This document shows, one piece after another, positions 22,485 through 28,120 of a stretch of 31,026 nt of DNA (positions within the stretch are counted from its first letter, which is position 1; every line of letters begins with the position of its first letter). The notes below the pieces were generated by a model. That model saw only the letters and a list, made by a program, of their open reading frames with translations, was not told where the DNA came from and made no database searches. The DNA is taken from assembly GCA_033850885.1 (NCBI GenBank), contig JAWWPG010000007.1, positions 1 to 31,026 of the forward strand. Direction: 5' to 3'. Origin of the DNA: JAWWPG01 sp033850885. Lineage in GTDB: Bacteria; Actinomycetota; Actinomycetes; Propionibacteriales; Nocardioidaceae. Both the position numbers and the translations under genes were made by a program.

Positions 22485-22496
22485 GGGCCTAGGCCC
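22485..22496. promoter_or_regulatory. Palindrome upstream of the DUF6907-recombinase operon
   Basis: GGGCCTAGGCCC is a perfect 12-bp palindrome 28 bp before the operon's first start codon. Its core GCCTAGGC shares the GCCTAG/CTAGGC half-sites seen in the operator between the integrase and XRE genes. The tetramer CTAG tends to be scarce in bacterial genomes, so recurrence near promoters is suggestive, not conclusive. Confidence 0.4.
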
Positions 22497-22587
22497 CGTC
22501 CGGTTCCGAGGCGCTCCGGGTGGGGCCGTCCTGCTGAGGGAGGCGAGGTGCACGTCGACAGTGGCGGCGCACGCTCGAGCCCGGTCG

Positions 22588-22606
22588 TGATACTCCGCGT
22601 GATACT
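22588..22606 (+). other. Paired TGATACT heptamers, candidate right integrase arm sites
   Basis: TGATACT at 22588-22594 and 22600-22606, each within CGTGATACT, about 120-140 bp inside the right core. The same paired heptamer, in the same orientation, is near the left core. Spacing within the pair is 12 bp here and 11 bp on the left. Confidence 0.5.
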
Positions 22607-22680
22607 GCCGCCGATGCTCCTGGTTGCTTCCAGGTGCCGGTTTCGCGCCTGGGCGGCCCGTAACGGCCTCCCGCGTCGGT

Positions 22681-22700
22681 CCTCAGATGTCCTCAGATGT
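22681..22700 (+). repeat. Tandem decamer next to the right attachment core
   Basis: CCTCAGATGT is present twice without a gap, followed by the related ACCTGAATG, 27 bp before the right core. It could be an excisionase-binding repeat or another arm site. No similar repeat is seen near the left end. Confidence 0.4.
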
Positions 22701-22726
22701 ACCTGAATGCGGCTCGGGCCGCAAGA

Positions 22727-22748
22727 GTTCAAGTCCCCCCTCGGACAC
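22727..22748 (+). repeat. Right attachment site core (tRNA-Leu 3' fragment)
   Basis: Exact 22-bp copy of the tRNA-Leu 3' end at 4613-4634. No 5' tRNA part precedes it, so it is only the displaced host 3' end. It marks the right boundary of the element. Confidence 0.92.
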
Positions 22749-22770
22749 ACGATCTTGGATGTGTCTGTTT
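22744..22770 (+). terminator. Displaced original terminator of tRNA-Leu
   Basis: GACACA (22744-22749) and TGTGTC (22760-22765) form a 6-bp stem followed by TGTTT. It starts inside the right attachment core. Before integration it would have followed the tRNA directly, so it is probably the host terminator, now 18 kb from its gene. Confidence 0.45.
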
Positions 22771-22799
22771 CGCGAAACCGTTACTCGTGATGGCGGCGC

Positions 22800-22843
22800 T
22801 TGCTCCGTCTCGGAGTCACAAGTAGAATACTGAGTATTCTACT
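22800..22843 (+). promoter_or_regulatory. Promoter and palindromic operator of the padR-ABC transporter operon
   Basis: TTGCTC (22800-22805) and TAGAAT (22823-22828) are -35 and -10 boxes with a 17-nt spacer. The -10 lies in a 23-bp palindrome at 22821-22843 made of exact 10-bp arms AGTAGAATAC and GTATTCTACT around TGA. The palindrome's AT-rich dyad is the kind bound by PadR-type regulators, and the padR gene starts 15 bp downstream, so autorepression is likely. Confidence 0.72.
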
Positions 22844-22857
22844 GCTGGGAGTGCGTT

Positions 22858-23451
22858 ATGAGCGTGAAGCATGCGTTGCTGGCCTTGCTCAGCCAAGGTC
22901 CCAAGTACGGCCTTCAGCTGCGCCAGGAGTTCGAGGCGCGGACCGGGGAGGTGTGGCCGTTGAACGTGGGGCAGGTCTATACGACGTTGCAGCGGCTGGA
23001 ACGAGACGGGTTCATCGAGTCCGACGACGACGGTGAAGAAGGTCCGCAGAAGGCTTTCCGAATCACCAGTGCGGGGCAGCGCGAGCTGGCGGAGTGGCTT
23101 CGCACACCGCCCGACTTGAGCTCGCCGCCGCGCGATGAGCTGGTGATCAAGGTGTTGGTGGCGTTGCAGGTTCCTGGCATCGACGCTCACGAGGTGATCC
23201 AGGTCCACCGCCGGTACGGCGTCGAGCTGATGCAGCAGTGGACGCACCTCAAGGAGGACGCACCCGAGAGCGATCTGGGGTTCGCGTTGGCGGTCGACGC
23301 GGAGCTGTTCCGGCTCGACTCGGTGATTCGGTGGCTGGACGCCGCGGACTCGCGGCTGCGGCGTATGTCGGCCATGCCGGTGGAGATCGCCCCCGTTCGG
23401 GCTGCACCGTCGTTGCCGAAGGCGCGACGCGGGGCGGGACGACGCGGATGA
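22858..23451 (+). CDS. PadR-family transcriptional regulator
   Basis: 197 aa. The N-terminal winged helix is typical: KHALLALLSQGPKYGLQLRQ, EVWPLNVGQVYTTLQRLERD, GFIES, then wing KAFRITSAGQRELAEWL. The C-terminal helical part (about 95-175) fits the PadR dimerisation domain. GGGAG lies 7 nt before the ATG. Family knowledge: PadR proteins repress adjacent exporters until a toxic ligand binds. Here it overlaps the ABC ATPase gene by ATGA and sits behind a palindrome covering its own -10 box, so it probably represses the whole operon. It is the first gene right of the element. Confidence 0.93.
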   Translation: MSVKHALLALLSQGPKYGLQLRQEFEARTGEVWPLNVGQVYTTLQRLERDGFIESDDDGEEGPQKAFRITSAGQRELAEWLRTPPDLSSPPRDELVIKVLVALQVPGIDAHEVIQVHRRYGVELMQQWTHLKEDAPESDLGFALAVDAELFRLDSVIRWLDAADSRLRRMSAMPVEIAPVRAAPSLPKARRGAGRRG

Positions 23452-24170
23452 GCGCCCTTGAGCTGCATGGCGTCGTCAAGGTGTACGGCGAAGGCGCCGC
23501 CGAAGTGAACGCCTTGCGCGGAGTCGACCTGAGGGTCGACTCCGGCGAGCTCGTGGCCGTCATGGGTCCTAGTGGTTCGGGCAAGAGCACCCTGCTTACC
23601 ATTGCCGGCAGCCTCGAGCAGCCGACTGCCGGCGAGGTGTGGGTCGGCGGTCAGGCGTTGGCGACGATGTCGCGCAACGAACGGTCGAGAATTCGCCGCC
23701 GTTCGGTCGGGTACGTCTTCCAAGACTTCAACCTGCTGGCAGGACTGACCGCAGCCGAGAACGTCGCCCTTCCCCTAGAGCTCGACGGAGTCGGTGCCAA
23801 GGCCGCGCGGGCCATCGGCCTGCAGGCGCTGGACGAGCTGGGCCTCCGAGACCGGGCTTCGCGGTTCCCCGACGAGCTGTCCGGTGGGGAGCGCCAGCGG
23901 GTGGCGATCGCCCGCGCGGTGGTGGGCGACCGACACCTGCTGCTTGCCGACGAGCCATCGGGTGCCCTCGACTCGGTCAACGGCGAGGCCGTCATTCGCC
24001 TGATCCACACGGCCTGCCGACGTGGCGTCGCCGGCGTCGTGGTCACCCACGATGCCCAACTGGCATCCTGGGCCGACCGGGTGATCTTCCTGCGCGACGG
24101 GAAGATCGTGGATCAGACCTCTCCACTCCCCGGGCCCGAGTCCCTCCTCACATCCGACCACGCACAATGA
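23448..24170 (+). CDS. ABC transporter ATP-binding protein (MacB/LolD type)
   Basis: 240 aa. Walker A GPSGSGKST (residues 40-48), Q-loop Gln92 (YVFQDFNLL), signature LSGGERQ (144-150), Walker B LLLADEP (164-170), D-loop SGALD and switch His201 are all present. It starts ATGA-overlapped with padR and its stop overlaps the permease start, so one transcript encodes regulator, ATPase and permease. MacB/LolD-type ATPases pair with FtsX-like permeases and act by mechanotransmission rather than classical transport. The substrate may be a drug or peptide, by analogy with other PadR-linked systems. Confidence 0.95.
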   Translation: MSALELHGVVKVYGEGAAEVNALRGVDLRVDSGELVAVMGPSGSGKSTLLTIAGSLEQPTAGEVWVGGQALATMSRNERSRIRRRSVGYVFQDFNLLAGLTAAENVALPLELDGVGAKAARAIGLQALDELGLRDRASRFPDELSGGERQRVAIARAVVGDRHLLLADEPSGALDSVNGEAVIRLIHTACRRGVAGVVVTHDAQLASWADRVIFLRDGKIVDQTSPLPGPESLLTSDHAQ

Positions 24171-26656
24171 GTACGTCGGTGCTGCAGCCGCGAGCCACCA
24201 AGCGGGCCGCGAACGGCGGGGCACCGGCCCGGCGGGCGATAGCGCGGTGGGCCTGGCGGCTGTTCCGCCGCCAGTGGCGCCAACAGGTCCTCATCCTGAC
24301 ACTGCTCGTTCTTGCCATCGCAGCGACGACGGTCGGCCTCGGCCTGGTCACACAGACGGTGGCGGCGCGTTCCCGCGCGACGCTGGGGACTGCGAATACC
24401 CGCGTCACGATCGCGCGGCCCGGGGGGGAAGTGGATTCGGACATCGCCGCAGCCAGGCACGCATTCGGCACGGTAGACGTCATCGAGAGCCAGAACGTCG
24501 CCATCCCCGGGTCGGTCAGCACGATCGAACTGCGGGCACAGGACCCGAACGGACCTTACGGGCACGTGATGCTACGCCTGGACGCGGGGCGGTATCCCTC
24601 TGGTGCGAAGGAGGTCGCCGTGACCAGCAGGGTGGCTCGCATCTTCAACCAGCACATCGGCAGCACCTGGCGGGTGAACGGGCGCTCCCTCCACGTCGTC
24701 GGCCTGGTCGAGAACCCGGCTGATCTACAGGACAGCTTCGCTCTGGTGGCAGCGAATCAGGTCACATCGCCCTCCAGCCTCAGCCTGTTGATCAACGCCG
24801 ATCAACAGACTCTCCAGTCCTTCCATCCTCCTAGCGCGAACGGCGTCGACATCGAGCGCCGCTCGGCGTCGGAGACACTGTCGGCAGAGGCGACTGTCCT
24901 GGGCATGACCACCATCGGCTTGCTTTTCGTAGGCCTGCTCGCCGCTGGGGGTTTCGCCGTCCTCGCGGGCCGGCGGCAACGAGCCCTGGGCATGCTGGGA
25001 TCGCTCGGAGCGACCGACCGACACGTGCGCCTGGTGATGCTCGCCAACGGAGCGGTGGTGGGGGTCGTCGGTGCAGTGCTGGGGGCGGCGTTGGGGCTTG
25101 CGTGCTGGCTCGCGTTCAGTCCCGCGACGGAGCATCTGCTCGAGCATCGCTTCGACCGGTTCGACCTCCCGTGGTCGACGATCGGTCTCGCTCTGATCCT
25201 CGCGGTTCTCACCTCCGTCGGGGCCGCGTGGTGGCCCGCGCAAGCAAGCGCTCGGGTCTCGATCGTGACCGCGATCTCCGGCCGACCTCCGCGCCCGCAA
25301 CCGGCACGCCGCTTCGCGACGCTCGCAGGTGCGCTCCTCGTGGCTGGTCCCGGGCTGCTCGTGCTCTCGGACCAGAGGGCACCCGCGCTCATCGTGACCG
25401 GAATCATCGCGACGGCCCTTGGCGTCCTGCTCCTGGCGCCGCTGACGATCCAAGCGTTGGCGGGGGTGGCTGACCGCTCACCGATCGGGGTTCGGTTGGC
25501 GCTACGCGACCTGGCCCGATACCAGGCCAGATCCGGAGCCGCCCTTGCGGCCATCACTCTCGCGATCGGCATCGCGGCCACCATCGCGATCAGCGCCGCC
25601 GTCTCCGAAGCGAAGACCGCCGCCGTGACCGGAGGCAACCTCCCGAACAACGAGATCGTGGTCTATCTATCGGCCGACGATGGCGGCCCGGTGCCCCAGC
25701 TGACCCCGGCGCAGGTGCAGGCCGCCCAACGTCGCGTGAGCGCCGCCGCTGCGTTAGTAGGTACCCACGACATCCTCGAGTTGGACCAGGCCTTCAACCC
25801 GGCATCACCCGAGACAGCCGATCCCATCAGCGGAGTGACCGGAAAGTCGGGTGCGGCGATGGCCCGGGGCCATCCGGTCGGGGGAGGCTTCGAGTTCTCC
25901 CTCTCCGCACCCCTGTACGTCGCAACCCCGGCGCTGCTGTCCCACTATGGCATCAGACCCGACCAGGTCGACCCCACCGCTGACATCCTCTCCTCACGTT
26001 CCGACCTCGCCGGACAGACGCTCCTGATCGAAGGCGCCAAGGGCCCCCGTGGTGGGATCCCACCCAAGATCCAGCACCTTCCGCTGCCGAGGTACGCCTC
26101 GGACCCCAACACCCTGATCACCAGCTACGCCATGCACCGCTTCGACTTGCACTCAGCCCCGGTCGCCTGGCTGATCCACGCACCCGAGCGGCTGACCCCC
26201 GCTCAGGTCGACGCAGCAAGCAAGCTGGCGTCACGGGACGGCCTGACCATCGAGACCCGACCGACGCAACAATCCCTGACCGAGCTGCGCAACGACGCCA
26301 CTGCGGTGGGCATCCTCGTCGCGCTCGGCGTCCTAGCCATGACCGTCGGGCTGATCCGCAGCGAGAGCGCCGGAGACCTGCGAACCCTCACGGCCACCGG
26401 AGCCAGCAGAACAACCCGCCGCACCCTCACCGGCGCGACGGCCGGGGCGCTCGCCATGCTCGGCGGTCTGCTTGGAACGGCCGGGGCCTACCTCGCCCTC
26501 ATCGCGTGGTACCACCGCAACCTCCACCCCTTCACCCACGTGCCCGTTCTCGACATCCTGGCTCTCGTGCTCGTCTTGCCCCTCGTCGCCGTGATCGCGG
26601 GGTGGCTGCTCGCCGGCCGCGAGCCGACAGCCACGGCTCGGCACCCCCTCGAATGA
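24167..26656 (+). CDS. FtsX-like ABC transporter permease
   Basis: 829 aa, partner of the preceding ATPase. The N-terminal membrane helix (VLILTLLVLAIAATTVGLGL, about 42-65) leads to an extracytoplasmic domain of roughly 180 residues. A central group of membrane helices follows (from GMTTIGLLFVGLLAAGGFAV at about 245 to near 450), then a second extracytoplasmic domain, and a last helix group at about 705-820 (LVALGVLAMTVGLI; LDILALVLVLPLVAVIAGWL). This two-half arrangement is usual for long actinobacterial FtsX/MacB-type permeases. The start is fixed by ATGA overlap; a frame running in from 23639 is out of phase with the ATPase gene and not real. Confidence 0.92.
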   Translation: MSTSVLQPRATKRAANGGAPARRAIARWAWRLFRRQWRQQVLILTLLVLAIAATTVGLGLVTQTVAARSRATLGTANTRVTIARPGGEVDSDIAAARHAFGTVDVIESQNVAIPGSVSTIELRAQDPNGPYGHVMLRLDAGRYPSGAKEVAVTSRVARIFNQHIGSTWRVNGRSLHVVGLVENPADLQDSFALVAANQVTSPSSLSLLINADQQTLQSFHPPSANGVDIERRSASETLSAEATVLGMTTIGLLFVGLLAAGGFAVLAGRRQRALGMLGSLGATDRHVRLVMLANGAVVGVVGAVLGAALGLACWLAFSPATEHLLEHRFDRFDLPWSTIGLALILAVLTSVGAAWWPAQASARVSIVTAISGRPPRPQPARRFATLAGALLVAGPGLLVLSDQRAPALIVTGIIATALGVLLLAPLTIQALAGVADRSPIGVRLALRDLARYQARSGAALAAITLAIGIAATIAISAAVSEAKTAAVTGGNLPNNEIVVYLSADDGGPVPQLTPAQVQAAQRRVSAAAALVGTHDILELDQAFNPASPETADPISGVTGKSGAAMARGHPVGGGFEFSLSAPLYVATPALLSHYGIRPDQVDPTADILSSRSDLAGQTLLIEGAKGPRGGIPPKIQHLPLPRYASDPNTLITSYAMHRFDLHSAPVAWLIHAPERLTPAQVDAASKLASRDGLTIETRPTQQSLTELRNDATAVGILVALGVLAMTVGLIRSESAGDLRTLTATGASRTTRRTLTGATAGALAMLGGLLGTAGAYLALIAWYHRNLHPFTHVPVLDILALVLVLPLVAVIAGWLLAGREPTATARHPLE

Positions 26657-27014
26657 CCTGCAAAGTGGAACTGGTGGCTACCGAGCTGGCTGACGTCACG
26701 GATAGCGACGAACGAGCTCACGCCGGGGGCCCACCCCGTCAGTTTTGGGTGGCAATTACGGCGGTGGAATTACGAATGCGGTTTGCCCCATTTTTTGAGT
26801 TTGTCATTCAGAAAGCTAACGTATTTTCGGTGTCCAAAGCCTAGTCAACCGTCACATACAGGCGTGACGATGCGACGTGAGTCAGGGACGACCGAACCGC
26901 CTGAAAGGAACCGAAACCGGCCGCGAACCGGCTTCGCGGCGCGATCCGCCAGCCGGCCTTCGGGCCGTGCCTCATGCAGCCGGGGGTCAACTGACTGACC
27001 GTTCGGCCTGTTTG
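26657..27014. other. Gene-poor stretch with an AT-richer patch after the permease gene
   Basis: No convincing gene is seen. The patch 26735-26850 is clearly AT-richer than its surroundings and contains a near repeat, GGTGGCAATTACG (26748-26760) and GGTGGAATTACG (26763-26774). Further on, small hairpins occur: CCGCGAA/TTCGCGG, GGCC-TTCG-GGCC and GACTGAC/GTCAGTC around 26920-27020. The patch could be the remnant end of an insertion sequence; I found no transposase fragment to prove it. Confidence 0.4.
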
Positions 27015-27065
27015 TCAGTCTATAAGGCTGATGCCCGTGATGTCCGCTAGAGGTAGGATGGACTC

Positions 27066-27106
27066 AACGGTGGGAGCGTTCTCCACGGGGGGACGCTCCC
27101 ACCGTT
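27066..27106. terminator. Perfect 14-bp stem-loop
   Basis: AACGGTGGGAGCGT (27066-27079) and ACGCTCCCACCGTT (27093-27106) pair exactly around a 13-nt loop. Only a short T run follows on the plus strand (GTTTC). It may terminate the padR-ABC operon transcript, although it lies about 410 bp past the permease stop, or be part of a structured RNA. Confidence 0.5.
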
Positions 27107-27157
27107 TCAACGTCTGCTCGCCAACGGCCATCGAAGCTGCCCTCGAGCCGAGACAGC

Positions 27158-27197
27158 GAAGAGCCTCCGTCCACGGGGATTGTGAAGGAGGCTCTTC
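27158..27197. other. Perfect 11-bp stem-loop
   Basis: GAAGAGCCTCC (27158-27168) and GGAGGCTCTTC (27187-27197) pair exactly around an 18-nt loop, 52 bp after the previous hairpin. The two form a closely spaced pair in a 758-bp region with no confident gene. From here to 27414 I see nothing further that can be named. Confidence 0.45.
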
Positions 27198-27414
27198 CGG
27201 GAGGCATAACCCCCCGAGGGCGACGCTACGTCTAGGCGCCTCTTCTGCGCACTCTACCCCTTCCAGCCGACTTCGGGGCTCCTGTGGTCGGCTCGACGAA
27301 GCAGAGCGCCGGATCATCGCCCGGCAAGCGCTATGGGATCGATGTGGCTTGCGAGGCTACGAGTGCTGCGGGGGCTGCGACGTACCACCGGTGCCGGCTG
27401 TCCGGGAGCGCGGC

Positions 27415-28029
27415 TCAGTGCAGGATGCGGTAGCGCACATGTGTCGCCCAAGGTGACTGCTCGCCCTCAATGAGCTCCAGGCTGGCGTGGATGTCACCAT
27501 CAAAGAGCCGCTCCCCCGAGCCGAGCAGCACCGGCACGATGTCAAGGGTGAGCTCGTCGAGCGCGCCGCTACTGAGGGCCTTGCGGACGGTCGACGCCCC
27601 TCCGGCCACGTCGACATCTCCGCCACCGGCCTCACGGGCCATCTCCAACGCAGTCTCGAAGCCGTCCGTGACGAAATGGAACGTGGTTCCGCCCGCCATC
27701 TCGATCGGTTCGTGCTCATGGTGGGTCAGCACGAACACGGGTGCGTGGTACGGCGGTTCCTCGCCCCACCACCCCCGCCAGTCGCCGTGGTACGACGACC
27801 ACGCCCCTCGCACGGGGCCGAACATGTTGCGGCCCATCACATACGCCCCACGCGGCCGCAACAAGGCCGCAGTCCAGCGTGCGTCGACCTCATGGCCAGG
27901 CTGCTCGGCGTCGAAGTGCCACTGATGCAGAGACAGCCCGCCGCGCCCAATCGGATCATCGATCGTCTGGGCCTGCCCGGCAACGAAGCCGTCAAGGGAC
28001 ATGGACATGTGTGCGGTTGTCAAGGTCAT
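27415..28029 (-). CDS. Dihydrofolate reductase/RibD C-terminal domain family reductase
   Basis: 204 aa. The start MTLTTAHMSMSLDGFVAG, the FVLTHHEHEPIEMAGGTTFH region, VAGGASTVRKALSSGALDEL and LDIVPVLLGSGERLFDG are the standard signature of the actinobacterial DHFR-like family related to the reductase half of RibD. It should bind NADPH in a Rossmann-like fold; the physiological substrate is unknown for these stand-alone proteins. AGGAG precedes the ATG by about 10 nt. It lies 91 bp downstream of the MMPL gene on the same strand, but a palindrome and -10-like box between them suggest its own promoter. Confidence 0.93.
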   Translation of the reverse strand: MTLTTAHMSMSLDGFVAGQAQTIDDPIGRGGLSLHQWHFDAEQPGHEVDARWTAALLRPRGAYVMGRNMFGPVRGAWSSYHGDWRGWWGEEPPYHAPVFVLTHHEHEPIEMAGGTTFHFVTDGFETALEMAREAGGGDVDVAGGASTVRKALSSGALDELTLDIVPVLLGSGERLFDGDIHASLELIEGEQSPWATHVRYRILH

Positions 28030-28087
28030 GTCAGGTTCGACTCCTCGTGCGCGCGAAACTCATCGAAGACCCACCGACCGAGGTTAT

Positions 28088-28099
28088 CTGTGATCACAG
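28088..28099. promoter_or_regulatory. Palindrome upstream of the DHFR-like gene
   Basis: CTGTGATCACAG is a perfect 12-bp palindrome, followed on the minus strand by TAACCT (28086-28081), a TANNNT box, about 50 bp before the gene start. The TGTGATCACA core resembles CRP- or GntR-type operators. The regulator is not evident. Confidence 0.4.
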
Positions 28100-28120
28100 A
28101 CCGGCTGGCAAGGCGCGCTG

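Larger units (their letters stand above)
4613..22748. mobile_element. 18.1-kb tRNA-Leu-integrated phage-like element, candidate phage satellite
   Basis: Direct 22-bp repeats of the tRNA-Leu 3' end bound a block holding a complete tyrosine integrase next to the left end, an XRE regulator with an excisionase-like partner, a RepA-type ATPase, terminase subunits, a tape measure protein, two further tyrosine recombinases and several accessory genes. Flanking genes on both sides are ordinary chromosomal functions. Nearly all consecutive genes within each strand overlap by 4 nt, as in streamlined phage genomes. Portal, maturation protease, capsid, connector, tail tube, tail fibre and lysis genes are not found. 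Boundaries and mobility machinery are read from sequence; the satellite interpretation is inference. Alternatives are a defective prophage or another integrative element that recruited phage genes. Confidence 0.85.
27015..27317 (-). pseudogene. Possible XRE-type helix-turn-helix remnant
   Basis: The last 40 residues of this frame, AVGEQTLKRWERPPVENAPT then VESILPLADITGISLID and stop, closely follow the second half of an XRE domain (recognition helix, Trp-Glu-Arg, Pro-Thr, Leu-Ala-x-x-Thr-Gly). The preceding 60 residues do not look like a normal N-terminus, and only a weak match to the first HTH helices (LGSRAASM) is seen. I treat it as a decayed or misread regulator. Two strong hairpins lie within it, which could mean the coding reading is accidental. 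Confidence 0.35.

Noticed and set aside
22727..22748. A second tRNA-Leu gene at the right boundary.
   Set aside because: Only the T-arm and acceptor 3' part are present; no D arm or anticodon arm precedes it.
23639..26656. A 1005-aa version of the permease with an upstream extension.
   Set aside because: The extension is the ABC ATPase gene read out of frame; the ATGA overlap at 24167 sets the real start.
26735..26850. A complete insertion sequence.
   Set aside because: The sequence has an insertion-element feel, but no transposase frame, terminal inverted repeats or target duplication can be shown.
27031..27456. A 141-aa plus-strand protein with a Cys-rich end.
   Set aside because: No ribosome site, low-complexity composition, and it runs through two perfect hairpins and into the 3' end of the opposite DHFR-like gene.
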